Positions 29,779-41,377 of a stretch of DNA of 64,000 bases are shown piece after piece. A model generated the notes under the pieces. It did not search any database. It was not told where the DNA came from and saw only the letters and a list, made by a program, of their open reading frames with translations. The DNA is taken from the NCBI RefSeq assembly GCF_012224145.1, contig NZ_CP041030.1:1178001-1242000 (forward strand). Reading direction: 5' to 3'. Positions within the stretch are counted from its first letter, which is position 1. Every line of letters begins with the position of its first letter. The translations under genes and the position numbers were made by a program. The DNA comes from Francisella sp. LA112445. Its GTDB lineage: Bacteria; Pseudomonadota; Gammaproteobacteria; Francisellales; Francisellaceae.

Positions 29779-30810
29779 ATGAGGTATTTATTTATTAGCT
29801 TAGCCTGTATAGCACTTTCAGGATGTAGTACCGCACATGAGTATTATAATCCGCTTAATTTTAATAATAGTGAAACAAAAATAAATACAATAAAAACTCC
29901 TGATCATATTATAGACAAGCCTAACCCTATAGCCCCAAATTGGTATATAAATGAACAAAATAATTCAGATAATCTATTATATGGCTTTGGAACAGGAGAT
30001 AGTCTAGATCAAGCAACTAGCAATGCTTTAGCTGATATGACCCAAAGGCTACAGGTTATAGTTTCTTCAACTACAAGCTTTGAAAATATTATAAATAACA
30101 ATAATGTCTCACAAAGGCTAATCCAACAAGTCACAACTCAAACAGCTAAACTTAACATCCCTAATTACAATATTGTCAATCAAGCAAAATCGTACAACAC
30201 CTATTATATTGAAATACAAATAAATAAAAGACAAACTATCATCGACTTACAAAACATAATAAACAGCAATATTAAACAAGCAACTAAATCTTTAGTTAAT
30301 ACACAAAATAAAAGCTATCTTTATAGGTTTGATATAGCACAAAGAATAAATAGCAATGTTAAAACTATAAAAAGTAGCCTCAGAACATTACTAATACTAG
30401 CTCCTGATATAAATATTGATCAACAAATACTAGAATTAAATAATATAGAGAATGAACTTATAAATTTTAAAAGAAGCATACAAATATATGTAGATAAACA
30501 AAATAGTGGATTTTTTTATAATTCATTAGAAAAGTTCCTAAAAGTTAATAACTATACAATTGTTAATAACAAAGATCTTGCAAATATTTATATTACACTA
30601 AAATTACTGAACTATAACAGTACTTATATTAACAAAAATTACTGCATTAACAATAAAGTTGAACTTCAAATTTCTGATGAAAATTCAGGACAAATATATC
30701 CAAAACAATACAAAATTGAAGCATGCTCAAAACAAGGTCGGTCAGTAGCTATAGACAAAGCTGTTCAAATATTCTATTCTCAGTTAGAGAATGCAAAAAG
30801 AGTTTACTAA
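29779..30810 (+). CDS. LPP20-family lipoprotein
   Basis: A 343-residue lipoprotein with the lipobox L-S-G-C (Cys16). Residues about 55-155 resemble the LPP20 domain: W-Y-I-N followed by a G-x-G motif and A-x-x-x-A-L-A-D-M. The rest is polar and asparagine-rich with no domain I recognise. It should be membrane-anchored in the periplasm or outer membrane. It precedes the DUF721-like gene by 5 bases. Function unknown. Confidence 0.75.
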   Translation: MRYLFISLACIALSGCSTAHEYYNPLNFNNSETKINTIKTPDHIIDKPNPIAPNWYINEQNNSDNLLYGFGTGDSLDQATSNALADMTQRLQVIVSSTTSFENIINNNNVSQRLIQQVTTQTAKLNIPNYNIVNQAKSYNTYYIEIQINKRQTIIDLQNIINSNIKQATKSLVNTQNKSYLYRFDIAQRINSNVKTIKSSLRTLLILAPDINIDQQILELNNIENELINFKRSIQIYVDKQNSGFFYNSLEKFLKVNNYTIVNNKDLANIYITLKLLNYNSTYINKNYCINNKVELQISDENSGQIYPKQYKIEACSKQGRSVAIDKAVQIFYSQLENAKRVY

Positions 30811-30815
30811 AAATA

Positions 30816-31241
30816 ATGAGCATAAAAGTAGTCCCTGAAAAAGTCGCTAAAATTAACTTGCACAAAACTCGCACAAAAATAACCAATTCAACTTATGCTA
30901 GCAAAGAACTTATAAGTAAAGTTTCACATCTAAAAACGACTCTAGAAGTTGCAAATAAAGAATTAAAAAAATTAAATTTACCATATTTGAATGAAACAGA
31001 AGTTGTTTTTTATTCTCCTCAAAAAATTATTCTACAAAGTGATAGAGAGATATTAAAATCAAAAATTAAAGAACTTCATGATCAGTTTATTAATATGTTA
31101 AATAAAACTACTTTTTTTTCAAAAGTGAATAGGATAGATATAACTATAGATTATAGTAAACCTAAAAATGACAAAGCTATACCAGTGAATAAATATACTA
31201 AACAAGCGATAGAAAAATTAAAAAAAGATTTAAAGTTATAG
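30816..31241 (+). CDS. DUF721 / DciA-like protein (candidate replicative helicase loader or operator)
   Basis: A 141-residue basic protein from ATG 30816; an upstream reading-frame extension to 30723 is rejected because it lies inside the lipoprotein gene. Residues about 38-110 fit the DUF721 pattern: a helix, then V-V-F-Y-S-P-Q-K-I-I-L-Q-S-D-R, then a helix and a closing strand I-D-I-T-I-D-Y. DUF721 contains DciA, the DnaB helicase partner of bacteria without DnaC, and DUF721 genes often lie between lpxC and secA. secA starts about 1.2 kb away across one lipoprotein gene. The similarity is weak by eye. Confidence 0.5.
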   Translation: MSIKVVPEKVAKINLHKTRTKITNSTYASKELISKVSHLKTTLEVANKELKKLNLPYLNETEVVFYSPQKIILQSDREILKSKIKELHDQFINMLNKTTFFSKVNRIDITIDYSKPKNDKAIPVNKYTKQAIEKLKKDLKL

Positions 31242-31242
31242 G

Positions 31243-31965
31243 TTATTTTTCGTCAACGATTCCTAAAGCAACTTCCATCATATTTGTAAATGATTGTTCT
31301 CTTTGTTGAGAAGTAGTTGATTCACCTGTGATGAAACTATCAGAAATAGTAACAACTGCAGCTGCTTTTTTACCAAGCTCATTAGCTGTAGCAAATAATG
31401 CTGCTGTTTCCATCTCTACTAAGCCACACTTATGATTTTTAACTATTTGTTTGTAATCATGCTCATCTTTTCTATAAAAAACGTCACTACAGTGTGCTTT
31501 GGCAACTTTAAGTTCAACCTTTAACCTTTCTGCTGATTTTATTAGCTTTTGATTTAACTCCTCACTAGCAGAAACATTACGGACATTTTCACCAGTAGTA
31601 ATTTTTATATAATCAGATTCACCATAGCTTTCATTAATTAGAACGACATCATACACTTCTAATTCTGCTTTATAAGAACCTGCAGAACCAACTCTAATGA
31701 TATTCTCAACATCATAGTATTTGAAAAGCTCATAAGCATAAATACCCATACTTGGCATACCCATGCCTGAACCCATTACACTTACTTTCTTACCTTTATA
31801 AGTACCAGTATAAGCAAACATATTTCTAACTGCATTCACTCTAGTAATATTTTCTAAATAGTTCTCAGCTATATATTTAGCTCTTAAAGGGTCTCCCGGC
31901 ATTATTACAGTTTTAGCAAATTCTTCTTTTGTTTGTGCTTCTATATGAGGAGTAGGTAATGACAT
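31243..31965 (-). CDS. deoD: Purine nucleoside phosphorylase, DeoD type
   Basis: A 240-residue hexameric-type phosphorylase (E. coli DeoD 239): purine (deoxy)nucleoside + phosphate -> base + (deoxy)ribose-1-phosphate. G-D-P-L-R-A (about 24-29) is the phosphate-binding loop, R-V-G-S-A-G follows near residue 89, V-E-M-E-T-A-A-L (about 184) binds ribose, and S-D-S-F near 210 has the catalytic Asp. It serves purine salvage together with guaA. It ends one base after the convergent DUF721-like gene. Confidence 0.95.
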   Translation of the reverse strand: MSLPTPHIEAQTKEEFAKTVIMPGDPLRAKYIAENYLENITRVNAVRNMFAYTGTYKGKKVSVMGSGMGMPSMGIYAYELFKYYDVENIIRVGSAGSYKAELEVYDVVLINESYGESDYIKITTGENVRNVSASEELNQKLIKSAERLKVELKVAKAHCSDVFYRKDEHDYKQIVKNHKCGLVEMETAALFATANELGKKAAAVVTISDSFITGESTTSQQREQSFTNMMEVALGIVDEK

Positions 31966-32085
31966 ATCTCTTTCCTTATTTATAGTAATATTTAAAACTC
32001 TTGGTTTATATTAGCATAATTAAAAAAATTTTCTTATTTTTCTAATATATTTATACAATTAATTATTTTTAATTTATATGAAATG

Positions 32086-32116
32086 CTTAATTTATACAAG
32101 GAATATTTAAATTAAG
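32086..32116 (-). other. Inverted repeat downstream of ftsH
   Basis: A perfect 9-base dyad: CTTAATTTA (32086-32094) and TAAATTAAG (32108-32116) with a 13-base loop, in the ftsH-deoD gap. It could be a 3'-end or processing hairpin of the ftsH transcript. No T-run follows, so it is not a clear terminator, and its base composition is close to background. Confidence 0.3.
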
Positions 32117-32132
32117 ATTAAGAGTTTATATA

Positions 32133-34073
32133 TTAAAGATTATCTTCTGAAGAAGTATTATCTGAATCATTTTGCTCGGCAGCAATAGGTGCAATAACTT
32201 TAGCATTTTCTTCTTTTGGCTTATAGCTATCACCATAATCTCCAGGCTCACGTACATCTCGTCTTGTCATTAGATCATCTACCTGCATAGCATCTATAGT
32301 CTCATATTTCATTAGAGCATCTGCCATTGCATGTAATATATCTATATTTTCTTCAAGTAACTTTTTAGCTTTCTGATAACTTGTCTCAATAAGCTTACGT
32401 ACTTCTGAGTCAACCTCACGAATTGTAGAATCTGAAAGTTTAGCAGATTTGCCACCATTACCACCGAATGGACCATCATCTTCAACATCGTATAAGATTG
32501 TACCCATAGAGTCCGAAAGGCCCCAGCGAGCTACATAATTACGCGCGATATCTGTAGCTACTTGAATATCATTAGATGCTCCAGTAGTTACATGATCATA
32601 ACCAAAAATTAGCTCCTCTGCTATCCTACCACCAAATATACTACACAGACGTCCGTGAAGTACTAATCTACTTTGGCTAACAGTATCACCTTGTGGCATA
32701 TACATAGTTACACCTAATGCTCTACCTCTAGGGATAATACTTACCTTATAAACAGGATCATGTTCAGGCATTAATCTACCAATAATTGCATGGCCTGCTT
32801 CGTGATAAGCTGTAAGTTTTTTCTCTTTCTCAGTCATAGCCATAGTTCTTCTTTCAGAACCCATAAGGATTTTATCTTTAGCTTTCTCAAAATCAGCCAT
32901 TGTGACTTTTTCTTTTGATTCTCTAGCTGCAAATAAAGCTGCTTCATTAACAAGGTTTGCTAACTCTGCACCTGAGAAACCAGGAGTTCCTCGAGCAATC
33001 CAGTCTGCTCTCACATCATCACCAAGAGCTACTTTTTTCATATGTACTTTTAATATAGATTCACGACCTTTGACTGTTGGTAAGCCTACATCAACCTGTC
33101 TATCAAATCTACCAGGTCTTAATAATGCTCTATCTAAAACATCAGGTCTGTTTGTTGCAGCAATAACGATAACACCTTCATTATCAGCAAAACCATCCAT
33201 CTCCACAAGCATTTGGTTAAGAGTTTGTTCTCTCTCATCATTACCACCACCCATGCCAGAGCCACGATGTCTTCCAACGGCATCTATCTCATCAATAAAC
33301 ACTAAACAAGGTGCTTTTTTCTTTGCTTGATCAAACATATCACGTACACGAGATGCACCAACACCAACAAACATCTCAACAAAGTCAGAACCTGAAATAG
33401 AGAAAAAAGGAACCTTCGCTTCGCCAGCAATAGCTCTAGCTAATAAAGTCTTACCAGTTCCTGGAGGTCCAACCATTAATACGCCCTTAGGAATCTTACC
33501 ACCAATTTTTTCATATTTTTTTGGCTCACGTAAGAAATCAACAATCTCAGCGACCTCTTCTTTTGCTTCATCAACACCTGCTACATCTTCTAAAGTTACT
33601 TTTATCTCATCTTCGCCGAGTAATTTTGCTTTACTCTTACCAACAGAGAAAGGTCCACCTTTACTTCCACCACCAGCTTTTACCATCATATATATGAAAA
33701 AGCCAAATATAAGCAACATAGGCAACCAGTTTAGTAAGAAAGCTAAGAATAAATTTGGCTTTTCTGGAGCTTTAGCTTTAATTGTAGCTTTACTATCTTC
33801 AAGTTTATTAACCAAACTACCATCTAAAAGCGGCGCATAAGTTACAAAACTCTCACCAGAATTAGTTTTACCTTTGATTGTTCTTCCATCTACATCAACT
33901 GAACTTATTTGATTGTCTTTTAGTTTTGATACAAAAGTAGAATAATCTAAACTGTTAGATGATGAATTTGTATCATTAATACCATTGAAAAGCAGCAACA
34001 TTCCACCAATGATCAACACCCAAAAAATAATATTTTTTATCATATTATTTTTATTATCATTTTTTTGTGCCAT
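32133..34073 (-). CDS. ftsH: ATP-dependent zinc metalloprotease FtsH
   Basis: A 646-residue inner-membrane AAA+ protease that degrades misfolded membrane proteins and regulators such as LpxC and sigma32 in related bacteria. Two N-terminal membrane helices (about 12-28 and 107-130) flank a periplasmic loop. Walker A G-P-P-G-T-G-K-T (about 202-209), Walker B, the second region of homology, and the zinc site H-E-A-G-H are all present. The tail after about 610 is acidic and low complexity. Confidence 0.97.
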   Translation of the reverse strand: MAQKNDNKNNMIKNIIFWVLIIGGMLLLFNGINDTNSSSNSLDYSTFVSKLKDNQISSVDVDGRTIKGKTNSGESFVTYAPLLDGSLVNKLEDSKATIKAKAPEKPNLFLAFLLNWLPMLLIFGFFIYMMVKAGGGSKGGPFSVGKSKAKLLGEDEIKVTLEDVAGVDEAKEEVAEIVDFLREPKKYEKIGGKIPKGVLMVGPPGTGKTLLARAIAGEAKVPFFSISGSDFVEMFVGVGASRVRDMFDQAKKKAPCLVFIDEIDAVGRHRGSGMGGGNDEREQTLNQMLVEMDGFADNEGVIVIAATNRPDVLDRALLRPGRFDRQVDVGLPTVKGRESILKVHMKKVALGDDVRADWIARGTPGFSGAELANLVNEAALFAARESKEKVTMADFEKAKDKILMGSERRTMAMTEKEKKLTAYHEAGHAIIGRLMPEHDPVYKVSIIPRGRALGVTMYMPQGDTVSQSRLVLHGRLCSIFGGRIAEELIFGYDHVTTGASNDIQVATDIARNYVARWGLSDSMGTILYDVEDDGPFGGNGGKSAKLSDSTIREVDSEVRKLIETSYQKAKKLLEENIDILHAMADALMKYETIDAMQVDDLMTRRDVREPGDYGDSYKPKEENAKVIAPIAAEQNDSDNTSSEDNL

Positions 34074-34272
34074 ATGATTATTACTATCCTATTTTCTTTG
34101 AATTTTTAAAATATAATTTTGACTAGTATACTATATTAAAAAAATTGCCTATTAGCTAGTTGTTTTATTAAATAATTGTATAATACTCTCACAATATTAA
34201 GCAATACAGATACTTTTGATTCTTAGCTTAATTTGATCTTTTGTCAAAAAATTAAGATGGTTTGTTATATTA

Positions 34273-35664
34273 ATGGATAAAAATAAAATAATTGCCTATA
34301 CAATCGGCATAGTTTTTCTAATTGAACTAATTGATGGTTCAGCTCTAAACACCGCACTTCCTCAGATTGCCAATGACTTTCACGTAAATGCAATCACCCT
34401 TAAGGTAGCTGTAACTGTTTATCTACTAGCTTTAGGGCTATTTATCCCAGCATCAGGTTGGGTCTCAGATAAAATAGGTTGCAAAAAACTTCTTATCATA
34501 TCTTTGATAGGATTTATAATTTCTTCTGTGGCTTGTGGATTATCAACAAATATTATTAGTTTAGTTATATTTAGGGCTTTCCAAGGTGCTTTTGGAGCAT
34601 TTACAGCACCAGTTGCTCGTTTAGCAATGGTCAGAATATTTAAAAATGATAGATTAACAGCGATGTCAATAGTTGCTGTCATTGCCACACTAGGGCCTGT
34701 TATAGGACCTTTGTTCGGAGGCGCAATGACTACTTATATTAGCTGGAGAATGATTTTTTTTATTAATCTTCCTATTGTCTTAGCTTGTATAGTGTTAATA
34801 AGTATTTACTTACCAAACATTTCAACAATCAAAATTAGAAAATTTGACCTTAAAGGATTTTTAATCCTTGGATCATCAATTGCTTTATTAATGTTCTTTA
34901 TAGATCTTATAATCGATACAAGTATACTCCCAAATATCAAATGGCTAATGCTTGTTATTGCAATAGTTCTTTTTATATTTTATCTACGTCATGCAACACT
35001 ATTAAGTGATAATGCTGTCATTAACCTAAATATCTTTAAAAATAGCTGTTTTAAATATCTTACTATTATAAGTTCTACGACTCGACTTGTTATAATGGGA
35101 ATGTCTTTCATTATTCCCCTATATTTACAAACAAAGCAAAACTTCTCTGCTTTTGAGTCTGGATTAGCATTAATGTTTTTTATAATGCCTGCTTGGTATG
35201 TTAAAAAAATAGTAAAAAAGGTTTTGATAAACTTACATTTTTATAAATTCTTCGTGATCAATCTTACTGTAATGGCTGTTACATATTTGAGTTTAGGAGT
35301 AATTTTTATCCATTTTAACTTTTTTGTATTCTCTGCCCTACTTGTAATAATTGGCATATGCTTTGGTATGTTTACAATTGTCTGTAACGCTGGAATATAT
35401 AACTCTATTGAAAATGATGATCATATGAGTCCAGCAACAATAGTTAATAGTTCAATAATTCAACTTACAAACGCTTTTGCTATATCTTGGGCAAGTGTAG
35501 TTTTAGCAACTTTATCAGGAATTAAAAATATAAGTTTTGATTCTATTATATCTTCATCTGCTTTTGCATGGGTACAGGTTATATACTTTTTAGGCTTACT
35601 AACTATTTTGATTTATGTAGTTATTTGTAAACCTAATAATCTAAGTGAAATACCAACTTCTTAA
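34273..35664 (+). CDS. MFS drug:proton antiporter-like transporter (DHA2 type)
   Basis: A 463-residue membrane protein. Helix 1 has the D-G-S-A-L-N-T-A-L-P-Q-I motif (about 15-26) typical of DHA2/EmrB-like exporters, and motif A (G-W-V-S-D-K-I-G) follows helix 2. Motif C-like G-P-V-I-G-P-L-F-G-G lies near 142. The second-half A-like loop is replaced by a lysine-rich segment near 320 (W-Y-V-K-K-I-V-K-K). Likely an efflux pump of unknown substrate. It ends immediately before the convergent uvrA. Confidence 0.8.
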   Translation: MDKNKIIAYTIGIVFLIELIDGSALNTALPQIANDFHVNAITLKVAVTVYLLALGLFIPASGWVSDKIGCKKLLIISLIGFIISSVACGLSTNIISLVIFRAFQGAFGAFTAPVARLAMVRIFKNDRLTAMSIVAVIATLGPVIGPLFGGAMTTYISWRMIFFINLPIVLACIVLISIYLPNISTIKIRKFDLKGFLILGSSIALLMFFIDLIIDTSILPNIKWLMLVIAIVLFIFYLRHATLLSDNAVINLNIFKNSCFKYLTIISSTTRLVIMGMSFIIPLYLQTKQNFSAFESGLALMFFIMPAWYVKKIVKKVLINLHFYKFFVINLTVMAVTYLSLGVIFIHFNFFVFSALLVIIGICFGMFTIVCNAGIYNSIENDDHMSPATIVNSSIIQLTNAFAISWASVVLATLSGIKNISFDSIISSSAFAWVQVIYFLGLLTILIYVVICKPNNLSEIPTS

Positions 35665-38487
35665 TTAAAGTAAATTTTTTAAATATTTACCAGTATATGA
35701 CTTCTTGCACTTTATGATATCTTCAGGAGTTCCTTCAAATATAATCTGACCACCTTTATTACCACCTTCTGGACCTAAGTCAATAATCCAATCAGCCATT
35801 TTTATAACATCCAAATTATGTTCAATAATTACGACAGTGTTACCCTTATCACGCAGATCCATAATTACTTTTAAAAGCTGATGGATATCATAAAAATGCA
35901 AACCTGTAGTAGGCTCATCAAGTATATATAAAGTTTTACCTGTAGAACGTTTAGAAAGCTCTTTAGCTAGTTTTACACGCTGAGCTTCTCCTCCAGATAA
36001 TGTAGTAGCGCTCTGACCTAGTTTAATATATGATAAGCCCACATTTACTAATGCTTGAAGCTTAGTTTTAATACTTGGAACAGCATCATAAAACACTAGA
36101 GCATCTTCAACAGTCATTTCTAAAACTTCGTAGATATTTTTACCCTTGTACTGTACTGATAATGTTTCACGGTTATAACGCTTACCTTCACAAACATCAC
36201 ATGCAACATATACATCTGCCAAAAAGTGCATCTCTACCTTAATAACACCATCACCTTGACAAGCCTCACATCTACCACCTCGAACATTAAAACTAAATCT
36301 ACCTGCTGTATAGCCTCGAGATCTTGACTCTGCAGTAGCTGCAAATAACTCACGAATTGGTGTAAATACACCAGTATAAGTTGCAGGATTTGAACGTGGA
36401 GTTCTTCCAATTGGTGATTGATCAATATCAATAACTTTATCTAAATGATTAAAGCCTTTATGTGATTGATATTCCATTGGCACTAAAGTACTTCTATTTA
36501 GCAATCTTGATGCTAAAGGATATAGAGTTCTATTTATAAGTGTCGATTTACCAGAGCCTGAAACACCTGTTACACAAGTAAGTACTCCTATTGGAATTTT
36601 TAGATCATCACCTTGAAGATTATTCCCAGTAGCTCCCTTTATCTGCAAGTATCTATTTTTACTTGCTTTTAGGCGTTTTTGTGGCACTTCTATTTTTTTA
36701 CGTCCACTAAGATAATCTGCCGTAAGAGATTTCTTATTACTAACGATAGTTTTATAGCTTCCCGCAGCTACAACTTCACCACCATGAACACCTGCCATTG
36801 GACCCATGTCAATTATATAATCAGCCTGACGAATAGCATCTTCATCATGCTCTACTACAATCACAGTATTTCCAAGGTTTTTTAAATTATGTAAAGCATC
36901 AAGTAGACGTTGATTATCTCTTTGATGAAGACCTATAGATGGTTCATCTAATATATACATAACTCCAACAAGACCAGCACCTATTTGACTTGCCAAACGA
37001 ATACGCTGAGCTTCACCACCAGAGAGAGTATCTGCCTGTCGAGCAAGGCTTAAATACTCTAAACCTACATTTTCTAAAAACTGCACTCTTAACTTGATTT
37101 CTTTAAGTAAATTTTCAGCAATTACTTGCTGTTGACCAACAAACTCTAAGCCATCTAACCAATTTAATAGATCTTCTATCGATAAAGCACAAACATCTGC
37201 AATATTCTTATCAGCTATAAAGATATTCCTAGCATATTCATTAACTCTAGCACCATTACACGATTTACACGTAAGATTACTCATTAATTCATAAAGATCT
37301 TTTTTAACCATATCTGAATCAGATTCATAATATCTGCGCTCAAAATGTGGAATAACGCCTTCGAATGTCTTATTTCTAACTTGTCTACCGCCTCTTATCG
37401 AGTCAATAGTCATCTTAATCATCTCATCACCTGAGCCATATAAGACTATATCTTGAATTTTTTTCGGCAGTTTTTCAAAAGGCTCATCTAAAGAAAATTT
37501 ATAATGCGCAGCTATAGATTCTAATTGGGAGTAATAATATTGATTCGCTTTATTCCATTTTACGATAGCGCCACTTTTTAAAGACAAACTAGGATCTATA
37601 ATAATCTTTTTCTCATCAAAAAACTCTTTAACTCCTAGACCATCACAACTACTACATGCTCCTAAAGGACTATTAAATGAGAATATTCTAGGTGATAGTT
37701 CTTTTAGAGCGAAATTACATAAAGGACAAGCATGCTTTGATGAAAATAAAATATCTTCAGCATGTTCATCACTCATATTCACTAATCTAACAATACCTTC
37801 GCCCAAATCTAGAGCTGTCTCTATAGACTCTGCAATACGTTGTTGATTATCTTTTTTAGGTTTAAATCTATCAACCACAACATCAATATTATGCTTCTTA
37901 TATCGATCTAATTCTGGATGATCTTCATCAAGGTTATAAAACTCATCATTAATTCGTACTCGAATATAACCTTGAGCTAATATCTTATCTAATAGTGTAT
38001 GGTGAGTACCCTTTTTCTCTGAAACTACTGGTGCTAATATCATTAACCTAGAGTTATCATCAAACTCTAAAATTTTATCAACCATTTGACTTATGGTCTG
38101 AGCCTTTAATTCTATATGATGTGTTGGACATCTAGGCGTACCTGCTCGAGCAAAAAATACTCTTAAGTAATCATAAACTTCAGTAACTGTTCCAACTGTT
38201 GATCTAGGGTTATGAGAAGTTGTTTTTTGATCTATTGAGATAGCAGGTGAAAGTCCCTCGATATGCTCAACTTCTGGCTTATCCATCATTGATAAGAATT
38301 GTCTTGCATATGATGATAAAGACTCAACATATCTTCTTTGCCCTTCAGCATATAGTGTATCAAAAGCTAATGATGACTTACCCGAACCACTAAGCCCTGT
38401 AATAACAGTTAGTTTATCTCTAGGTATTTCAACATCAATATTTTTTAGATTATGGGTTTTTGCACCCTTAATGATAATTTTTTTCAT
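35665..38487 (-). CDS. uvrA: Excinuclease ABC subunit A
   Basis: A 940-residue UvrA, the damage-sensing ATPase of nucleotide excision repair. Two ABC ATPase halves are seen: Walker A G-L-S-G-S-G-K-S at about 31-38 and G-V-S-G-S-G-K-S near 640, each with an L-S-G-G-E-A-Q-R signature. Zinc-binding cysteine pairs C-P-L-C / C-S-S-C and C-E-A-C / C-D-V-C are intact. Length equals E. coli UvrA (940). No LexA-type operator was recognised in the upstream gap. Confidence 0.98.
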   Translation of the reverse strand: MKKIIIKGAKTHNLKNIDVEIPRDKLTVITGLSGSGKSSLAFDTLYAEGQRRYVESLSSYARQFLSMMDKPEVEHIEGLSPAISIDQKTTSHNPRSTVGTVTEVYDYLRVFFARAGTPRCPTHHIELKAQTISQMVDKILEFDDNSRLMILAPVVSEKKGTHHTLLDKILAQGYIRVRINDEFYNLDEDHPELDRYKKHNIDVVVDRFKPKKDNQQRIAESIETALDLGEGIVRLVNMSDEHAEDILFSSKHACPLCNFALKELSPRIFSFNSPLGACSSCDGLGVKEFFDEKKIIIDPSLSLKSGAIVKWNKANQYYYSQLESIAAHYKFSLDEPFEKLPKKIQDIVLYGSGDEMIKMTIDSIRGGRQVRNKTFEGVIPHFERRYYESDSDMVKKDLYELMSNLTCKSCNGARVNEYARNIFIADKNIADVCALSIEDLLNWLDGLEFVGQQQVIAENLLKEIKLRVQFLENVGLEYLSLARQADTLSGGEAQRIRLASQIGAGLVGVMYILDEPSIGLHQRDNQRLLDALHNLKNLGNTVIVVEHDEDAIRQADYIIDMGPMAGVHGGEVVAAGSYKTIVSNKKSLTADYLSGRKKIEVPQKRLKASKNRYLQIKGATGNNLQGDDLKIPIGVLTCVTGVSGSGKSTLINRTLYPLASRLLNRSTLVPMEYQSHKGFNHLDKVIDIDQSPIGRTPRSNPATYTGVFTPIRELFAATAESRSRGYTAGRFSFNVRGGRCEACQGDGVIKVEMHFLADVYVACDVCEGKRYNRETLSVQYKGKNIYEVLEMTVEDALVFYDAVPSIKTKLQALVNVGLSYIKLGQSATTLSGGEAQRVKLAKELSKRSTGKTLYILDEPTTGLHFYDIHQLLKVIMDLRDKGNTVVIIEHNLDVIKMADWIIDLGPEGGNKGGQIIFEGTPEDIIKCKKSYTGKYLKNLL

Positions 38488-38651
38488 AAAAGACTTTTTA
38501 GGGAACCACCGATTGTAGTAAGTATAAGTACTTAGAAATAAAAACTAATTTAATTCTAGCTACTTAGCTTAATAGTTTCACAAAATTTTATTCTAATATT
38601 TAAATTTGCAAAAAGCACATTAATTATAAGTAACTTTAAAGTAGTAGATTA

Positions 38652-39134
38652 TTATCTATACTCTACTTCTACTATTTCGTATGTTACTTTACCTTTTGGA
38701 GTATCTAAAACAACCTCATCGCCCTCTTCTTTTTTTATTAAAGCACGAGCAAGTGGTGCTGCTACAGATATTTTATGATTATCAATATTTGCTTCATCTT
38801 CACCAACAATCTTATAAGTTGTTTCTTCTTCAGTATCAACATTCATAACTGTAACTGTTGATCCAAAGATAACCATACCATTAGCAGAAATTTTTGTCAC
38901 ATCAATAACTTGAGCATTTGAAAGCTTTGATTCGATATCTTTAATTCTACCTTCTATAATACCTTGTTTCTCTCTTGCAGCATGATATTCAGCGTTTTCT
39001 TTTAAGTCACCATGGTCACGCGCTTCAGCAATAGCTTCGATAATATTTGGTCTCTCAACTTTTTTAAGTTGATCTAGCTCTGCTCTTAAAGCTTGCTCTC
39101 CTGCTGGAGTCATAGGTATTCTACCATTAGTCAT
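38652..39134 (-). CDS. greA: Transcription elongation factor GreA
   Basis: A 160-residue GreA: N-terminal coiled coil with acidic tip ([13 protein letters not shown], about 39-51) and C-terminal FKBP-like domain ending V-E-V-E-Y. It stimulates cleavage of backtracked transcripts by RNA polymerase. It is the last gene of a minus-strand run thiN-pgi-pilin-greA, 35 bases after the pilin gene, with an AGGAGA site in that gap. Confidence 0.97.
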   Translation of the reverse strand: MTNGRIPMTPAGEQALRAELDQLKKVERPNIIEAIAEARDHGDLKENAEYHAAREKQGIIEGRIKDIESKLSNAQVIDVTKISANGMVIFGSTVTVMNVDTEEETTYKIVGEDEANIDNHKISVAAPLARALIKKEEGDEVVLDTPKGKVTYEIVEVEYR

Positions 39135-39169
39135 TGTTGTATTTCTCCTCTAATCAATAAACATAAAAA

Positions 39170-39754
39170 CTATCCACAAGTATACAGTCCACCACCATCT
39201 TTAGTGTGACTATCTGTATAAACAACTCTACCTACTAAATTAATAACTAAAGCTGCTTGGTACTTGTTAGATTTATCACAATATGTAATATTTCCATTTC
39301 CTGTTGCCATAAACCCATTAGGACTAATTTTCACATAGCTTGGACTACCTGATAAATTAACAAAGAGATGTCCTCCATGCCCTTTAGGTAAATTCGCAAT
39401 TATCTTATCATTTACACCATTATAAGTATCTGTACCATCATCACTCTCAAAAGCAACAAGAGGTTCATCATTCCATGATGTTGAATTTAAACAGCTAAAA
39501 CTATTTTCATCTAACCTACCGTTTGAATCAAAGCTATCAGGCGTTGCTGCACAAACAATAACAGTTTTACTATCTGTGCGTGCCTTTATAACAGCAAATT
39601 CAATCATCTTTTGTAAGTTAGTAAGACGTGTTTCAGCAAATGTTTTATAGTAAAAGGTAAAGGAACTAATAGCAGCCATCATAAGTATTGTCATAATAGC
39701 AATAACTACCATAACCTCAACTAATGAAAAACCTTTCCTTTTACAAAAATTCAT
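39170..39754 (-). CDS. Type IV minor pilin / pseudopilin (GspH/FimU-like)
   Basis: A 194-residue prepilin. The leader is short and basic, with predicted prepilin-peptidase cleavage after G8 (K-G/F-S-L-V-E) and the conserved glutamate at mature position 5 (E13), followed by a hydrophobic helix to about 35. The globular part has four cysteines, including a pair near the C-terminus (T-Y-C ... Y-T-C-G) that fits the D-region disulfide of minor pilins. It resembles GspH/FimU subunits that initiate pilus assembly. It lies 3 bases after pgi, away from any other pilus gene. Confidence 0.82.
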   Translation of the reverse strand: MNFCKRKGFSLVEVMVVIAIMTILMMAAISSFTFYYKTFAETRLTNLQKMIEFAVIKARTDSKTVIVCAATPDSFDSNGRLDENSFSCLNSTSWNDEPLVAFESDDGTDTYNGVNDKIIANLPKGHGGHLFVNLSGSPSYVKISPNGFMATGNGNITYCDKSNKYQAALVINLVGRVVYTDSHTKDGGGLYTCG

Positions 39755-39757
39755 TCT

Positions 39758-41377
39758 CTAACTTTTAACCTTAGCTATAAGCTGCTTAGTTGACTCATCT
39801 AAATGTTTGTACTCATCAGATGAACCATCATCCATAGCTTTCAAAATATTCTTTCCTAGCTTTTTACCAAGTTCAACACCCCACTGGTCATAACTATTAA
39901 TATCCCATAAAACACCCTGAACAAATATTTTATGCTCATATAATGCTATTAGCTGTCCTAATGAATATGGGCTTAGCTCTTCCAATAGAATAGTTGTGCT
40001 TGGCCTATTACCTGGTATTACTTTGTGAGGTGCTAACTCTTTAGCTTCAGATTCACTTAAACCAGATTTTAAGAGCTCATTATAAACCATATTATACGAT
40101 TGTCCAAACATTAGTGCTTGAGACTGAGCAAAACAGTTAGCAAGTAAAGCCTGTTGGTGATTTTCATAATTATGATGACTATTTGCAACAGCTATAAAAT
40201 CTACCGGAATAAAAACATTACCTTGATGCAGCAATTGATGAAATGCATGCTGTCCATTTGTCCCAACACCGCCCCACAGAACTACCCCAGTTTGATAGTC
40301 AACAGCTTGCCCTTGTAAATCTACAGACTTGCCATTACTTTCCATATCAGCCTGCTGAAGGTAGTCTACAAAGTAACACAATCTTTCATCATACGGTAAT
40401 AATGCTTGAGACTGGCTATTATAAGCACATGAGTAATAACTACCTAATAATCCCATTATCACTGGAATATTTTTGCTAAAATCAGCTTCTTTAAAATGCT
40501 TATCTACAGAATATGCACCAGCTAATAATTTCTCGAAATTATCATAACCTATAGCAAAAGCTATCGACATACCTATTGATGACCATAATGAATAACGACC
40601 ACCAACCCAATCCCACATTTTATAGCAATGCTCTAGATCTATACCAAACTCTGCAACTTTATCTAGTTTACTTGATATCGCAACAAAATGATTAGCAACT
40701 GCTTTTGAATCCTCATAATGATCAAGCAGCCACTCCCTAGCAGATATCGAGTTTAAAAGAGTCTCCTCTGTAGAGAAGGACTTCGAAGCAACTATAAATA
40801 AAGTAGTTTCTGGGTCAACTACATGTAGAGCCTGTAATAAAGAGTCAGCATCAACATTTGAAACAAAATGCACTTTAAGACCAGTACAATGATAAGGTTG
40901 CAAAGCTCTAACCACCATCTTAGGCCCTAAATCAGAACCTCCAATGCCAATATTTACAATATCTGTAATTTTTTTACCAGAAAAACCTTTCCAACTTCCA
41001 GATGTAACTTTTTCAACAAGCTCTTTCACACGTTGTTTTTCTTGTTTGACTTCTTGACGAATATCTTGACCATCTACAATTAAAGGGGTATTTGAAAAAT
41101 CACGTAATGCCGTATGTAACACAGCTCTATCTTCAGTAGAGTTGATTTTCTCACCTATAAACATTTGTGAGATTTTCTCTTTAAGCTTAGACTTTTCAGC
41201 AGAATCTACTAAAGTTGCTAAAATTTTCTCGTTAATAAGATTCTTTGAAAAATCAAAATATACACCATCATAATTCAAAGACAGCTTATTGACTCTATCA
41301 CTATCTTTTTCAAATTCTGTTTTTAAATTAACATCTTGTTGCTTTAGCTGCTTTTTAGCTTCATTACAAAATAGCAT
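39758..41377 (-). CDS. pgi: Glucose-6-phosphate isomerase
   Basis: A 539-residue PGI that interconverts glucose-6-P and fructose-6-P. Signature segments [25 protein letters not shown] and G-N-R-P-S-T are present, with the catalytic Q-H-A-F-H-Q region near 378. Length fits the family (E. coli 549). It starts directly after the thiamine pyrophosphokinase stop, with no gap, so the two are probably translated from one message. Confidence 0.97.
   Translation of the reverse strand: MLFCNEAKKQLKQQDVNLKTEFEKDSDRVNKLSLNYDGVYFDFSKNLINEKILATLVDSAEKSKLKEKISQMFIGEKINSTEDRAVLHTALRDFSNTPLIVDGQDIRQEVKQEKQRVKELVEKVTSGSWKGFSGKKITDIVNIGIGGSDLGPKMVVRALQPYHCTGLKVHFVSNVDADSLLQALHVVDPETTLFIVASKSFSTEETLLNSISAREWLLDHYEDSKAVANHFVAISSKLDKVAEFGIDLEHCYKMWDWVGGRYSLWSSIGMSIAFAIGYDNFEKLLAGAYSVDKHFKEADFSKNIPVIMGLLGSYYSCAYNSQSQALLPYDERLCYFVDYLQQADMESNGKSVDLQGQAVDYQTGVVLWGGVGTNGQHAFHQLLHQGNVFIPVDFIAVANSHHNYENHQQALLANCFAQSQALMFGQSYNMVYNELLKSGLSESEAKELAPHKVIPGNRPSTTILLEELSPYSLGQLIALYEHKIFVQGVLWDINSYDQWGVELGKKLGKNILKAMDDGSSDEYKHLDESTKQLIAKVKS

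Noticed and set aside
30723-30815. Upstream extension of the DUF721-like gene
   Set aside because: It overlaps the lipoprotein coding region almost fully and is out of its frame; ATG 30816 follows the lipoprotein stop directly.
32902-33330. 142-codon plus-strand frame
   Set aside because: Shadow of the ftsH gene on the opposite strand; Ser/Pro/Thr-rich translation without domain features.
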